NCBI GenBank assembly: GCA_947629955.1
Contig: CANRFT010000022.1
Span: forward strand, 1 to 35,299
Reading direction: 5' to 3'
DNA: 35,299 bases
Origin: an uncultured Oscillospiraceae bacterium
GTDB lineage: Bacteria; Bacillota; Clostridia; Oscillospirales; Oscillospiraceae
Shown here: positions 16,446 to 25,709 of the stretch, one piece after another
Numbering within the stretch: the first letter of the stretch is position 1
How the letters are laid out: every line of letters begins with the position of its first letter
Made by a program: the position numbers and the translations under genes
Notes under the pieces: model-generated
What the model saw: the letters and a program-made list of their open reading frames with translations, nothing else
Databases searched by the model: none
What the model was told of the DNA's origin: nothing

Positions 16446-16459
16446 GGAGGTGGGTGACA

Positions 16460-16774
16460 ATGGCTGATTATCGCATCGCCGTCATGGGCGACAAGGACAG
16501 CGTGCTGGGCTTCAAGGCCCTGGGGCTGGACGTGTTCCCCGTGGAGAGCCTGGACGAGGCCCGGCACACCCTCCACCGCATCGCCAAAGAGGACTACGCC
16601 GTGGTCTATCTCACCGAACAGCTGGCCGCCCAGATGGAGGCCGACGTGAACCGCTACAAGGACGCCCTCACCCCCGCCGTCATCCTGATCCCCGGCAAGG
16701 AGGGCAGCCTGGGCATGGGCATGGCCAACATCAAGAAAGCGGTGGAGCGCGCCGTGGGCGCCGACATCCTCTAA
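16460..16774 (+). CDS. V-type ATP synthase subunit F (central stalk)
   Basis: This 104-residue protein, called NtpG in Enterococcus hirae, binds subunit D in the rotor and can modulate ATPase activity. ATG 16460 follows GAGGAGG (16444-16450) at 9 bases; the in-frame GTG at 16454 is too close to it. The sequence has the family pattern YRIAVMGDKDSVLGFKALGL, a central YAVVYLTEQLA strand-helix, and PAVILIPGKEGSLGMGMANIKKAVERAVGADI at the end. The fold is a Rossmann-like alpha/beta domain. Its position between C and A is the standard operon order. Confidence 0.95.
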   Translation: MADYRIAVMGDKDSVLGFKALGLDVFPVESLDEARHTLHRIAKEDYAVVYLTEQLAAQMEADVNRYKDALTPAVILIPGKEGSLGMGMANIKKAVERAVGADIL

Positions 16775-16804
16775 AATCGACCTTAGAAAGAAGGTTTGAC
16801 ATCT

Positions 16805-18580
16805 ATGGGAAAAGTTGTTAAGGTCTCCGGCCCCCTGGTGGTGGCCACCGGCATGGCGGACGCCAATATGTCCGACGTGGTCCGCGTGGGCCCCGAGCGC
16901 CTGATCGGTGAGATCCTCACCATGACGGGCGACTCCGCCTCCATCCAGGTGTACGAGGAGACCTCCGGCCTGGGCCCCGGCACCGAGGTGGTCACCACCG
17001 GCTCCCCCATGAGCGTGGAGCTGGGCCCCGGCATGATCGAGAACATCTACGACGGCATCCAGCGCCCGCTGGAGGAAATTATGAAAAAGGTCCGGGGTAA
17101 CAACCTGCCCCGGGGCGTGGAGGTCCCCGCCATCGACCCGGAGAAGCTGTGGGAGTTCACCCCCGTGGCCAAGGCCGGCGATAAGGTCACCGGCGGTGAC
17201 ATCATCGGCACCGTCCCCGAGACCCCGGTGGTGCTCCACAAGATCATGGTGCCCCCCAATCTGAAGGGCACCCTCAAGAGCGTCACCCCCGCGGGCTCCT
17301 ACAACGTGAAGACCGTGGTGGCCGTCCTCACCAAGGACGACGGCACCGATGTGGAGCTGACCATGAGCCAGCGGTGGCCCGTCCGTGTGGGCCGGCCCTA
17401 CAAGCGGAAGTTCCCGCCCCAGCGGCCTCTGTCCTCCGGCCAGCGCATCGTGGACACCTTCTTCCCCGTGGCCAAGGGCGGCACGGCGGCCATCCCCGGC
17501 CCCTTCGGCTCCGGCAAGACCGTCATGCAGCACGCCCTGGCCAAGTGGTCCGATGTGGACATCGTGGTCTATATCGGCTGCGGCGAGCGGGGCAACGAGA
17601 TGACCGACGTGCTGCGGGAGTTCCCCGAGCTGGTGGACCCCCGCACCGGCGAGACCCTGATGAAGCGCACCGTGCTCATCGCCAACACCTCCGATATGCC
17701 GGTGGCCGCCCGTGAGGCGTCCATCTACACCGGTATCACCATCGCCGAGTACTTCCGCGACATGGGCTACGACGTGGCCGTCATCGCCGACTCCACCTCC
17801 CGCTGGGCCGAGGCCCTCCGCGAGATGTCCGGCCGTCTGGAGGAGATGCCCGGCGAGGAGGGCTACCCCGCCTATCTGGCCTCCCGTCTGGCCCAGTTCT
17901 ACGAGCGGGCGGGCGCCGTGTCCTGCCTGGGCACCGACGAGCGGGCTGGCTCCCTCACCGCCGTGGGCGCCGTGTCCCCTCCCGGCGGCGACCTGTCCGA
18001 GCCCGTCTCACAAGGCACCATGCGCATCGTCAAGGTGTTCTGGGCCCTGGACGCCTCCCTGGCCTATAAGCGCCACTTCCCGGCCATCAACTGGCTGAAC
18101 TCCTACTCCCTGTACCTGGACTCCCTGAAGCCTTGGTTCGACGAGAACCTGGGCCGGGACTTCCTGAAGAACCGGGAGCAGGCCATGGGGCTGCTCCAGA
18201 GCGAGGCCAGCCTCAACGAGATCGTCCAGCTGGTGGGCAAGGACTCCCTGTCCCCCAACGACCAGCTCACCCTGGAGTCCGCCCGCATGGTGCGCGAGGA
18301 CTTCCTCCAGCAGAACTCCTTCGTGGACATCGACTCCTTCTCCAGCTACGACCGGCAGGAGAAGCTGCTGTCCATGATCCTCTACTACGACAAGCTGTGC
18401 CGGGAGGCCATCACCAAGGGCGCCCCCGCCGCGAAGCTGTTCGAGATCCCCGCCCGCGAGCGGGTGGGCCGCGCCAAGTCCGTCCCCGCCGAGGAGTACA
18501 CGAAGGTCTATGCCGACATCGTGGCCGATATGGAGCGGGAGATCGACGAGGTCGTCAGAAAGGCAGGTGAGGAGCTGTGA
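16805..18580 (+). CDS. ntpA: V-type ATP synthase catalytic subunit A
   Basis: Subunit A hydrolyses ATP in the A3B3 head. ATG 16805 is preferred over in-frame TTG 16796, because the ribosome site AGAAAGAAGG (16785-16794) lies 10 bases before the ATG. The 591-residue protein has a beta-barrel start ([13 protein letters not shown]), then the A-type bulge domain (about 110-190). The Walker A loop GPFGSGKT follows at 232-239 with catalytic Lys238, the same number as in Enterococcus hirae. GCGERGNEM, the Walker B region [21 protein letters not shown], and [10 protein letters not shown] are also present. The stop overlaps the subunit B start by four bases. Confidence 0.98.
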   Translation: MGKVVKVSGPLVVATGMADANMSDVVRVGPERLIGEILTMTGDSASIQVYEETSGLGPGTEVVTTGSPMSVELGPGMIENIYDGIQRPLEEIMKKVRGNNLPRGVEVPAIDPEKLWEFTPVAKAGDKVTGGDIIGTVPETPVVLHKIMVPPNLKGTLKSVTPAGSYNVKTVVAVLTKDDGTDVELTMSQRWPVRVGRPYKRKFPPQRPLSSGQRIVDTFFPVAKGGTAAIPGPFGSGKTVMQHALAKWSDVDIVVYIGCGERGNEMTDVLREFPELVDPRTGETLMKRTVLIANTSDMPVAAREASIYTGITIAEYFRDMGYDVAVIADSTSRWAEALREMSGRLEEMPGEEGYPAYLASRLAQFYERAGAVSCLGTDERAGSLTAVGAVSPPGGDLSEPVSQGTMRIVKVFWALDASLAYKRHFPAINWLNSYSLYLDSLKPWFDENLGRDFLKNREQAMGLLQSEASLNEIVQLVGKDSLSPNDQLTLESARMVREDFLQQNSFVDIDSFSSYDRQEKLLSMILYYDKLCREAITKGAPAAKLFEIPARERVGRAKSVPAEEYTKVYADIVADMEREIDEVVRKAGEEL

Positions 18581-19959
18581 TCCGAGAGTACAAGACCATC
18601 CAGGAGATCGTCTCCCCGCTGATGATGGTCAAAATGGTGGAGAACGTCACCTACGACGAGCTGGTGGAGGTGGAACTGCCCGACGGCGGCATCCGCCGGG
18701 GCAAGGTGCTGGAGGTCAACGGCGACACCGCCGTGGTCCAGCTGTTCGAGTCCGCCGCCGGCATCAACCTGGCCGAGTCCAAGGTCCGCTTCCTGGGCCA
18801 CCCCCTCCAGCTGGGCGTGTCGGCCGATATGCTGGGCCGGGTGTTCAACGGCATGGGCGTTCCCATCGACGGCGGCCCCGACATCCTGGCTGAGGAGTAC
18901 CGGGACATCAACGGCCTGCCCATGAACCCCGCCGCCCGGGACTACCCCAACGAGTTCATCCAGACCGGCATCAGCACCATCGACGGCCTGAACACCCTGG
19001 TCCGCGGGCAGAAGCTGCCCATCTTCTCCGGCTCCGGCCTGCCTCACGCCAACCTGGCCGCCCAGATCGCCCGCCAGGCCAAGGTGCTGGGGGACGACGC
19101 CGGCAACTTCGCCGTGGTGTTCGCCGCCATCGGCATCACCTTTGAGGAGTCTGAGTTCTTTGTCCAGGAGTTCCGCCGCACCGGCGCCATCGACCGCACC
19201 GTGCTGTTCACCAACCTGGCCAACGACCCCGCCGTGGAGCGCATCTCCACCCCCCGTATGGCCCTGACGGCTGCCGAGTACCTGGCCTTCGAGAAGGACA
19301 TGCACGTGCTGGTCATCCTGACCGACATCACCAACTACGCCGAAGCCCTCCGTGAGGTCTCCGCCGCCAAGAAGGAGGTCCCCGGACGGCGCGGCTTCCC
19401 CGGCTACCTGTACACCGACCTGGCCACCATGTACGAGCGGGCCGGCCGCCAGCTGGGCAAGCCCGGCTCCATCACCATGATCCCCATCCTCACCATGCCC
19501 GAGGACGACAAGACCCACCCCATCCCCGACCTGACCGGCTACATCACCGAGGGCCAGATCATCCTGTCCCGGCCCCTGTACCGGCAGGGCATCAATCCCC
19601 CGGTGGACGTGCTGCCCTCCCTGTCCCGTCTGAAGGACAAGGGCATCGGCGTGGGCAAGACCCGGGAAGACCACGCCAACACTATGAACCAGCTCTTCGC
19701 CGCCTACTCCACCGGCAAGGACAACAAGGAGCTCATGTCCATCCTGGGCGAGGCCGCTCTGACCCCCACCGATCTGCTCTACGCCAAGTTCGCCGACGAG
19801 TTCGAGAAGCGGTATGTGAACCAGGGGTATGAGGAGAACCGGTCCATCGAGGAGACCTTGGATCTGGGCTGGGAGCTGCTGTCCATCCTGCCCACCTCCG
19901 AGTTGAAGCGTATCAAGCCCGAGTATATCGAGAAGTATCTGCCCAAAAAGGAGGGCTAA
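18577..19959 (+). CDS. ntpB: V-type ATP synthase regulatory subunit B
   Basis: Subunit B alternates with A in the hexamer and is not itself catalytic. Translation starts at GTG 18577, overlapping the subunit A stop (GTGA), with AGGTGAGGAG just upstream. The 460-residue protein contains [19 protein letters not shown] where a P-loop would be; the classical Walker A lysine is absent, as expected. [19 protein letters not shown] and [20 protein letters not shown] are family signatures. The close length and motif match to other bacterial B subunits makes this assignment firm. Confidence 0.97.
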   Translation: MIREYKTIQEIVSPLMMVKMVENVTYDELVEVELPDGGIRRGKVLEVNGDTAVVQLFESAAGINLAESKVRFLGHPLQLGVSADMLGRVFNGMGVPIDGGPDILAEEYRDINGLPMNPAARDYPNEFIQTGISTIDGLNTLVRGQKLPIFSGSGLPHANLAAQIARQAKVLGDDAGNFAVVFAAIGITFEESEFFVQEFRRTGAIDRTVLFTNLANDPAVERISTPRMALTAAEYLAFEKDMHVLVILTDITNYAEALREVSAAKKEVPGRRGFPGYLYTDLATMYERAGRQLGKPGSITMIPILTMPEDDKTHPIPDLTGYITEGQIILSRPLYRQGINPPVDVLPSLSRLKDKGIGVGKTREDHANTMNQLFAAYSTGKDNKELMSILGEAALTPTDLLYAKFADEFEKRYVNQGYEENRSIEETLDLGWELLSILPTSELKRIKPEYIEKYLPKKEG

Positions 19960-19962
19960 GCA

Positions 19963-20652
19963 ATGGCCGCAACCGTTGTGAATCCCACCCGAATGGAGCT
20001 CACCCGGCTGAAGGGCAAGCTGCGCACCGCCCAGCGGGGCCACAAGCTCCTCAAGGACAAGCGGGACGAGCTGATGAAGCAGTTCCTGGACGTAGTCCGG
20101 GAGCTGCGGACCCTCCGGGCCCAGGTGGAGCAGGAGCTGATGAAGGTCCACAGCTCCTTCACCGTGGCCTCCGCCCTCATGAGCGGCCCCGCCATGGAGC
20201 AGGCCCTGATGTATCCCAAGCAGAGCGTGGAGTTGTCCATGACCTTCCGCAACGTGATGAGCGTCAACGTGCCGGAGTACCACTACAAGACCCGCACCGA
20301 CGACGCCGGGGATATCTTCCCCTACGGTTTCGCCGCCACTTCCGGCGAGCTGGACGGCGCCGTGGCCGCCCTGGGCGAGGTGTTCCAGTCCATGCTCAAG
20401 CTGGCCGAGACGGAAAAGGCCATGCAGCTCATGGCCGAGGAGATCGAGAAGACCCGCCGGCGCGTCAACGCCCTGGAGTACGTGGTCATCCCAGACACTG
20501 AGGAGTCTATCCGCTACATCACCATGAAGCTGGACGAGAACGACCGCTCCACCACTACCCGGCTGATGAAGGTGAAGGACATGATCCTCAAGGAGTCCCT
20601 GGAGGAGAAGCGGGCCGCCACCGCCAAAGCCCTGGAGGAGTTCGGCGGGTAA
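19963..20652 (+). CDS. ntpD: V-type ATP synthase subunit D (central rotor shaft)
   Basis: Subunit D is the long helical hairpin that turns inside A3B3. The 229-residue protein starts at ATG 19963, 3 bases after the subunit B stop. It opens with the family segment NPTRMELTRLKGKLRTAQRGHKLLKDKRDELM (about residues 7-38) and closes with the matching helix RRRVNALEYVVIPDTEESIRYI and ENDRSTTTRLMKVKDMI. The C-terminal tail EEKRAATAKALEEFGG is charged. It is the last gene of the operon; a strong terminator follows after 19 bases. Confidence 0.96.
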   Translation: MAATVVNPTRMELTRLKGKLRTAQRGHKLLKDKRDELMKQFLDVVRELRTLRAQVEQELMKVHSSFTVASALMSGPAMEQALMYPKQSVELSMTFRNVMSVNVPEYHYKTRTDDAGDIFPYGFAATSGELDGAVAALGEVFQSMLKLAETEKAMQLMAEEIEKTRRRVNALEYVVIPDTEESIRYITMKLDENDRSTTTRLMKVKDMILKESLEEKRAATAKALEEFGG

Positions 20653-20671
20653 AACCGCCCGAACACATGGG

Positions 20672-20701
20672 AAAGCCCACCCCGCAAGGGGTGGGCTTTT
20701 T
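20672..20701 (+). terminator. Terminator of the V-ATPase operon
   Basis: AAAGCCCACCCC (20672-20683) pairs perfectly with GGGGTGGGCTTT (20688-20699) around a GCAA tetraloop, followed by a run of T. The A-run on the 5' side means it could also serve the converging minus-strand gene that ends at 20708. Confidence 0.95.
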
Positions 20702-20707
20702 GCACCT

Positions 20708-21433
20708 TTACATCATGTGGTCCTCTTCCAGCAGGACCCGCAGCTGGCGGCACCGGCTCTGGGCGCCTTCGGCCAGTTCCCGGTAGAGCTCCAGCTGGTC
20801 GGGGTCGTCCCAGTCGTCGGCGGAGATGCGGTAGTCCGTCTCCTGCAGCTGTTCCGTCTGATGCCGCCCCCGAAGCGCCCCCCAGTAGGAGGGGAGGGCG
20901 GGAGTCCCCAGCAGCTCGCTGGGCCAGTAGCGCACGCCGGTAAGTAAAAAGTATGCCGCGGCCAGCTTTCGGGCGGCCTTATGTTCCTCCCCAGCCAGGG
21001 AGTTGAGGATCCGGGCATCCGTTCCCCTGGCCCGTCTCGCCAGATGGCGGTAGAACTGCCAGCCCTCCAGGGCCTCCATCACCTGCCGGCGCATCCGCCC
21101 GGCGCGGTCGGGAGGCTCCTGGCGCACCTCCCAGTCGCTCTCCCGGTGAGGGCCATCCTCCATCGGGAGGGGGCCGGTCTCCGCCCCGCGGTCACCGGAC
21201 GGCTCCGGAACGGCTGCCTCGGTCTGAACTGACCCGGTGGCGGTCCCCGGCTGTCCGTCCGCCTGATTTTGCCGGATCAGGTCGTCCAGACAGGCGCAGG
21301 GGATGTCCCCCTCCAAATCGGCGGGCAGGGCCTCCACCGGGCAGTCCGACATGTCCCGATCACCCATCACCCGCTGCCACACCCGGCGGAACACCTCCCG
21401 ATCCTTCACCGCGCATGGAATGATCTCTTCCAT
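20708..21433 (-). CDS. Ferritin-like domain protein, function unknown
   Basis: This 241-residue protein starts at ATG 21433 behind a clear GGAGG (complement of 21442-21446). Residues 1-55 form a conserved-looking head (VFRRVWQRVM, CPVEALP, IPCACLDDLI). Residues 56-108 are a Pro/Gly/Glu-rich low-complexity linker. From about 112 the sequence is helical with ferritin/rubrerythrin-style spacing: EGWQFYRHLARRA (Glu123, Tyr128) and SLAGEEHKAARKL (Glu149, Glu150, His151). A possible second pair is ELYRELAEGAQ and LLEEDHMM near the C-terminus. Such residues could bind a di-iron centre and act in oxygen or peroxide handling, but the pattern is loose and the ligand set is uncertain. It faces the V-ATPase terminator. 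Confidence 0.6.
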   Translation of the reverse strand: MEEIIPCAVKDREVFRRVWQRVMGDRDMSDCPVEALPADLEGDIPCACLDDLIRQNQADGQPGTATGSVQTEAAVPEPSGDRGAETGPLPMEDGPHRESDWEVRQEPPDRAGRMRRQVMEALEGWQFYRHLARRARGTDARILNSLAGEEHKAARKLAAAYFLLTGVRYWPSELLGTPALPSYWGALRGRHQTEQLQETDYRISADDWDDPDQLELYRELAEGAQSRCRQLRVLLEEDHMM

Positions 21434-21492
21434 GATCGCACCTCCTTTGCCCCCTATTCTATGAGGGAAAGGCGCGTTTTGCCTCAGAATAC

Positions 21493-21519
21493 GGAAAGCG
21501 CCCCGCAGGGGCGCTTTCC
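21493..21519 (-). terminator. Strong hairpin after the HAD gene
   Basis: A perfect 12-bp stem (21493-21504 with 21508-21519) with a 3-base loop lies directly after the stop of the HAD gene on the minus strand. The trailing T-run is short (TTTCC, in the stem), so termination may be partial and the ferritin-like gene downstream may receive read-through. Confidence 0.65.
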
Positions 21520-22149
21520 TCAGTCCAACAGCTCCTCCAGGGAGTGGACGTATTTGGTGCAGACGGCCTTCAGTTCCTCCTGCCGGCTGTCGTAGTAGCG
21601 GTCATAGACGCCCACGGCGGCCATGCCGGAGCGGACGGCGGCGGCGCAGTTGTCAGGGCTGTCGTCGATGAGGACACAGTCCTCCGGGGGGACGCCCAGC
21701 AGCTCCGCCAGACGGGAGAAGCACCGGGGGTCGTGCTTGTCCAGGCCGATCTCCTCCGCGTATACGACGTGGGAGAAGTATCCGGTGAGCCCGAACCGCT
21801 CCAGGGCCATCCGGCACAGGGTGGGCCGGCAGGCGGTGAACAGGGCCAGCTCCCGGCCCTCGGACCTGTACCGGGCCAGACAGGCCGCCGCCCCCGGCTT
21901 GAGGGGAGCCGTGTCCCGGTAGATGTGGGCGGCCAGTTCCTCCCACTCCGCCATGATGGAGGCCGGGCTGTCCGGCAGATGATAATATTCCTTTGTGAAA
22001 TCCGCCGCCACCGGGAAGATGGACTTGGCCACCGCGGCCTGATATTCGGCGGTCATAGTCAGTCCCCGGCGGCCCAAAAACCGGTGGTCCACCTCGATCC
22101 ACAGGTCGTTGGTGTCGGTGATGGTGCCGTCCAGGTCAAAAATGTACAT
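21520..22149 (-). CDS. HAD-superfamily hydrolase (phosphatase-like)
   Basis: The start at ATG 22149 is set by the DxD motif at the very N-terminus (MYIFDLDGTI) and by GAGGTGATC about 5 bases upstream; a longer in-frame extension would be non-homologous. The product is 209 residues. All four HAD motifs are seen: nucleophile Asp5 and Asp7, Thr105 in LALFTAC, Lys138 in GLDKHDP, and the acidic pair Asp162/Asp163 in LIDDSPDN. A helical cap lies between about residues 15 and 80. The layout fits the phosphoglycolate phosphatase/beta-phosphoglucomutase branch, but the substrate cannot be told from sequence. It runs divergently from comEC. Confidence 0.88.
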   Translation of the reverse strand: MYIFDLDGTITDTNDLWIEVDHRFLGRRGLTMTAEYQAAVAKSIFPVAADFTKEYYHLPDSPASIMAEWEELAAHIYRDTAPLKPGAAACLARYRSEGRELALFTACRPTLCRMALERFGLTGYFSHVVYAEEIGLDKHDPRCFSRLAELLGVPPEDCVLIDDSPDNCAAAVRSGMAAVGVYDRYYDSRQEELKAVCTKYVHSLEELLD

Positions 22150-22170
22150 GAGATCACCTCGGTCTGCTCC

Positions 22171-22199
22171 AGCATACCAAACCGCGCCGACGATCGCAA
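22171..22199 (-). promoter_or_regulatory. Promoter of the HAD gene
   Basis: Read on the minus strand, TTGCGA (complement of 22194-22199) and TATGCT (complement of 22171-22176) are 17 bases apart, with an extended -10, TGGTATGCT. It is about 22 bases before the start codon. Confidence 0.6.
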
Positions 22200-22208
22200 G
22201 CCCCAATA

Positions 22209-22237
22209 TTGACTTGCGCCGCTCAAGACGGTAAAAT
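22209..22237 (+). promoter_or_regulatory. Promoter of comEC
   Basis: TTGACT at 22209-22214 and TAAAAT at 22232-22237 have a 17-base spacer. It lies about 38 bases before comEC and beside the oppositely oriented HAD promoter. Confidence 0.75.
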
Positions 22238-22275
22238 AGCACCATACCATACGAAAGAGAGAAGGCGGTGGGTCG

Positions 22276-24645
22276 ATGCGCAGACTGGCATGGTTTTCCA
22301 GCGGCTTCGGCCTGGCCTGCCTGCTGGCGGTATACGGCTTTGGAGGATGGATCGCCGCTGGGGCCGCCGCCGTCCTCTTTGCCGCCCTTCTGATCTTATG
22401 GCAGGCCGTCCGCCCCAAAACGGAGGAGGAACGGATGGCCTCCCGGTGCCCGGCGAACCCCTTGTCCCGGCGTTGGCTGTGGCAGTTCTCCCGCCGAGGC
22501 GCAGCCCTCTGTCTGGGCGCTGTACTGGCCTTCGGCTGGTATGCGGCCTACTCCTCGGTTTTCTACGTGCCCTCCCAGCGCTATGTGGGGGAGGAGATGT
22601 CCCTGTCCGGCACGGTGGCCTCCTATCCGAAGGAGACCTCCATCGGCGGCTGGTCCATGACCGTATCCCTGGATGGCGGCCTCACCGCCCCCGACGTGCT
22701 GCTCTACGGCAGCGAGGACTGGGGCGGGCTGGAGCCCGGGGACCGGGTCTCCTGTACGGCGCGGGTGAATCCCGCCACCCGCCTCCGGGGGGACGACACC
22801 ACCTATTACACCGCCAAGGGCGTCTACCTGCTGGCCTACTGCAACGATCCGCCGGCAGTGGAAAAGGCGTCTGACCTCCCGTTCCGATACTGGCCTATCC
22901 TCTGCGCGGAAAAGCTGCGGCAGGGCATCGCCGCCGCCTTTGACGAGACGGCCGCGCCCCTGGCCACAGCCGTGGTGCTGGGGGACCGGTCCGGCCTGTC
23001 CGACCAGCTGTACTCCGCCCTCAGCCGCGCCGGACTCATGCACGCCTCGGCGGTGTCCGGCCTGCACATCTCTTTTCTGGTGGCGGCAGTCCTGTTCCTG
23101 TTCCGGGGAAAGAAAAAGGCCGCCGTGGCCGTGATCCCCCTTCTGCTGTTTTACGCGCTGATGGCGGGCGGGTCTCCATCGGCCATCCGGGCGGTGATCA
23201 TGCAGGCGGCCCTGCTGGCTGCTCCCTTTGCCGAGAGCGAGAGCGACCCGCCCTGCTCTCTGGCCCTGGCGCTGATGATCCTGCTGATCCAGAACCCCTT
23301 CGCCGCCGCCAGCGTCAGCCTGCAGATGTCCTTCGCCTCGGTGGCGGGCATCCTGCTGGCTGCCGGGCCCGTCTACCGCTGGCTAGCCGGCCTGCCCAAA
23401 GGACTGCGCGGATCCCATGACTCCGTACCCCGGAAACTGCTGTGGAGAGGATGGCAGACGATCGCCGCCGGCGTGTCCACCTCCCTGGGGGCCATGCTGT
23501 TCACCGCACCCCTCACCGCCCTGTACTTCGGGCAGATCAGCCTGCTGTCTCCCTTTGCCAACATCCTGACTCTGTGGGCACTGACCCTGCTGATGATCTC
23601 CGGCCTGGTCATCGGCGTGTTGGCGATCTTCCTGCCGGGGGCGGCGGCCATCCCCGGCGCGGTGTTCGGCCTTCTCGCCCACTACGCCCGCTGGATGGCT
23701 CTGCTGCTGGGAAAGCTGCCCTTCGCCTCTCTCAGCGCCGACAACCTCTACTGTCTGATATGGCTGGCCGCCGTTTACCTGGTATTGCTGGTGTGCTGGC
23801 TGTCAAAAAAGAAACCCCGCCCGCTGATCCCCGTCGCCGCTTTGCTGGCCCTGCTGTGTGCCTCCATCGGTGTCGGCACGGTCTCCGCCTCCACCGCCAC
23901 CCTGACGGCGGCCGCTCTGGACGTGGGCCAAGGGGCATCCACTGCTCTGATTTCCGGAGACAAGACCGCCCTGGTGGACTGCGGCGGCAACAACTCATCC
24001 TCCGCCGGGGACACCGCCGCCGACTGGTTCGCCTCCATAGGCCGCACCCGCCTGAATCTGTTGGCCCTCACCCATCTGGACGACGACCACTTCAACGGCG
24101 TGGAGCAGCTCTTCTACCGGATGGATGTGGACACGGTGGCCATCCCCGACCCGGAGGGGCTGGATCCGGAGAAGCTGGCCCTGCTGCTGGCTTTGGCAGC
24201 GGAGGAAAACGCCTCGGTGGTCTATGTGGACGAGATCACCGACATCCCCTTCGGGAACGGGTCCATCACCCTGTTCCCGCCCCTGGGCAGCGGCACCTCC
24301 AACGAGTCCGGCCAGTTCGTCCTCTGCTCCGCCGGGGACTTCGACGCCCTCATCACCGGGGACGCTGATTCCTTTGTGGAGAAGATGCTGGTGAAATACT
24401 ACGACATCCCTGATATCGAGCTGCTGATGGTGGGCCACCACGGCTCCAACGGCTCCACCTGCGAGGAATTTCTGAACGCCGTCCGCCCGGAGCTGGCCGT
24501 CATATCGGTGGGCTACAACTCCTACGGCCACCCCCGGCAGGAGGTGCTGGACCGGCTGGAGGAACTGGGCTCCCAGGTCCTCCGCACCGATGAGGAGGGG
24601 ACCGTCACCGTGACCCTCCGGGGCGAAAGCGTCACCATCTATTGA
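22276..24645 (+). CDS. comEC: ComEC/Rec2-family DNA uptake channel with metallo-beta-lactamase domain
   Basis: ComEC carries one strand of incoming DNA across the membrane during natural transformation. The 789-residue protein has N-terminal membrane helices, a periplasmic-type DUF4131/OB-like region (about 85-200), and a multi-helix competence domain with the signature HASAVSGLHISF (His256). A C-terminal metallo-beta-lactamase domain begins near ALDVGQGASTALISGDK. Its metal motif is THLDDDHFNG (His600, Asp604, His605), with VGHHGSNGS further on, so it looks catalytically complete and could degrade the non-transported strand. No comEA, comF or pilin gene lies in the window. The downstream holA neighbour is the usual Firmicutes arrangement. 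Confidence 0.94.
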   Translation: MRRLAWFSSGFGLACLLAVYGFGGWIAAGAAAVLFAALLILWQAVRPKTEEERMASRCPANPLSRRWLWQFSRRGAALCLGAVLAFGWYAAYSSVFYVPSQRYVGEEMSLSGTVASYPKETSIGGWSMTVSLDGGLTAPDVLLYGSEDWGGLEPGDRVSCTARVNPATRLRGDDTTYYTAKGVYLLAYCNDPPAVEKASDLPFRYWPILCAEKLRQGIAAAFDETAAPLATAVVLGDRSGLSDQLYSALSRAGLMHASAVSGLHISFLVAAVLFLFRGKKKAAVAVIPLLLFYALMAGGSPSAIRAVIMQAALLAAPFAESESDPPCSLALALMILLIQNPFAAASVSLQMSFASVAGILLAAGPVYRWLAGLPKGLRGSHDSVPRKLLWRGWQTIAAGVSTSLGAMLFTAPLTALYFGQISLLSPFANILTLWALTLLMISGLVIGVLAIFLPGAAAIPGAVFGLLAHYARWMALLLGKLPFASLSADNLYCLIWLAAVYLVLLVCWLSKKKPRPLIPVAALLALLCASIGVGTVSASTATLTAAALDVGQGASTALISGDKTALVDCGGNNSSSAGDTAADWFASIGRTRLNLLALTHLDDDHFNGVEQLFYRMDVDTVAIPDPEGLDPEKLALLLALAAEENASVVYVDEITDIPFGNGSITLFPPLGSGTSNESGQFVLCSAGDFDALITGDADSFVEKMLVKYYDIPDIELLMVGHHGSNGSTCEEFLNAVRPELAVISVGYNSYGHPRQEVLDRLEELGSQVLRTDEEGTVTVTLRGESVTIY

Positions 24646-24662
24646 CGAAAGGGGGAGGCTCT

Positions 24663-25709
24663 ATGCCGCCCAAGCCAAAAGCCGACAACTCCGCCATGCA
24701 GGCCCTGAAACGGGACCTGCGCCAGGGCGCGCCCAAAAACCTCTACGTGTTCCACGGGGAGGAGGCCTATCTCCGGGAGTTCTACCTGGGAGAGCTGCGG
24801 AAGGCCCTTCTCCCGGCGGGGCTGGAGGACTTCAACCACCACACGGCGGAGGGGAAGGACTGCTCGGTGGAGTGGCTGGAGCAGGCGGTGGACTACCTGC
24901 CCATGATGAGCGAGCGCACCCTGGTGGAGGTCACCGACTTCGACCTGTTCGCCTCCAAGGACCAGCAGGAGAGGCTGGTGAAGCTGCTGGCCGACCTGCC
25001 CGACTACTGCTGCGTGGTGTTCGTGTACGACCTGATTGACTACAAGGCGGACGGTCGGTCCAAGCTGGCCGCCCTGCTGAAAGAGAAGCAGGCGGTGGTG
25101 GACTTTCAGCGGCAGGAGCAGGGGGACCTCACCGACTGGATCGTCCGCCGCTTCAAGGCCGCGGGCCACACCATCGACACCGGGGACGCCCGGTATCTCA
25201 TCTTCCTCTGCGGGGACCTGATGAACAACCTGGCCGCCGAGATCGGCAAGATCGCCGCCTACGCCGGGCACCAGCGGGTCACGCGGGAGGACATCGACGT
25301 GGTGGCCATCCCGGTGATCGAGGCGGTGGTGTTCCAGATGACCGACGCCATGGCTCGGAAGGACTTCGACAAGGCCGCCTCGGTGCTGGCCGACCTGCTC
25401 CACTCCCAGGAGGCTCCGGTGATGGTGCTGTCTGTCATGGGCAAATACTTCCGGCAGCTCTACACCGCCCGGCTGGGGCTGGAGCGGAACATGAGCCGCA
25501 GCGACTTCATGGCCCTGTGGGGGATGAAGAACACGTATCCCGCTGACAAGATCATGGACGCCGCCCGGCGGTTCTCCCTGCCCTGGTGCCGGTACGCGGT
25601 ACGCCGCTGCGCCGAGACCGACCTGACCCTGAAAGCCAACTACGGCCGGGAGGGGGAGATCCTCACCGCCCTGCTGGTGGAGCTGGCCTCCGGCCGGAGG
25701 GCGGCGTGA
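24663..25709 (+). CDS. holA: DNA polymerase III subunit delta
   Basis: The delta subunit opens the sliding clamp within the clamp-loader complex. ATG 24663 is chosen because AAAGGGGGAGG (24648-24658) lies just upstream; an in-frame TTG at 24642 would overlap the comEC stop and precede that ribosome site. The 348-residue protein has the family N-terminus KNLYVFHGEEAYLREFYLGEL, a degenerate AAA+ core lacking a P-loop (delta is not an ATPase), the GDLMNNLAAEIGKIAAY sensor region, and the C-terminal collar with VLSVMGKYFRQLYTARLG. It overlaps rnmV by one base (TGATG). Confidence 0.94.
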   Translation: MPPKPKADNSAMQALKRDLRQGAPKNLYVFHGEEAYLREFYLGELRKALLPAGLEDFNHHTAEGKDCSVEWLEQAVDYLPMMSERTLVEVTDFDLFASKDQQERLVKLLADLPDYCCVVFVYDLIDYKADGRSKLAALLKEKQAVVDFQRQEQGDLTDWIVRRFKAAGHTIDTGDARYLIFLCGDLMNNLAAEIGKIAAYAGHQRVTREDIDVVAIPVIEAVVFQMTDAMARKDFDKAASVLADLLHSQEAPVMVLSVMGKYFRQLYTARLGLERNMSRSDFMALWGMKNTYPADKIMDAARRFSLPWCRYAVRRCAETDLTLKANYGREGEILTALLVELASGRRAA

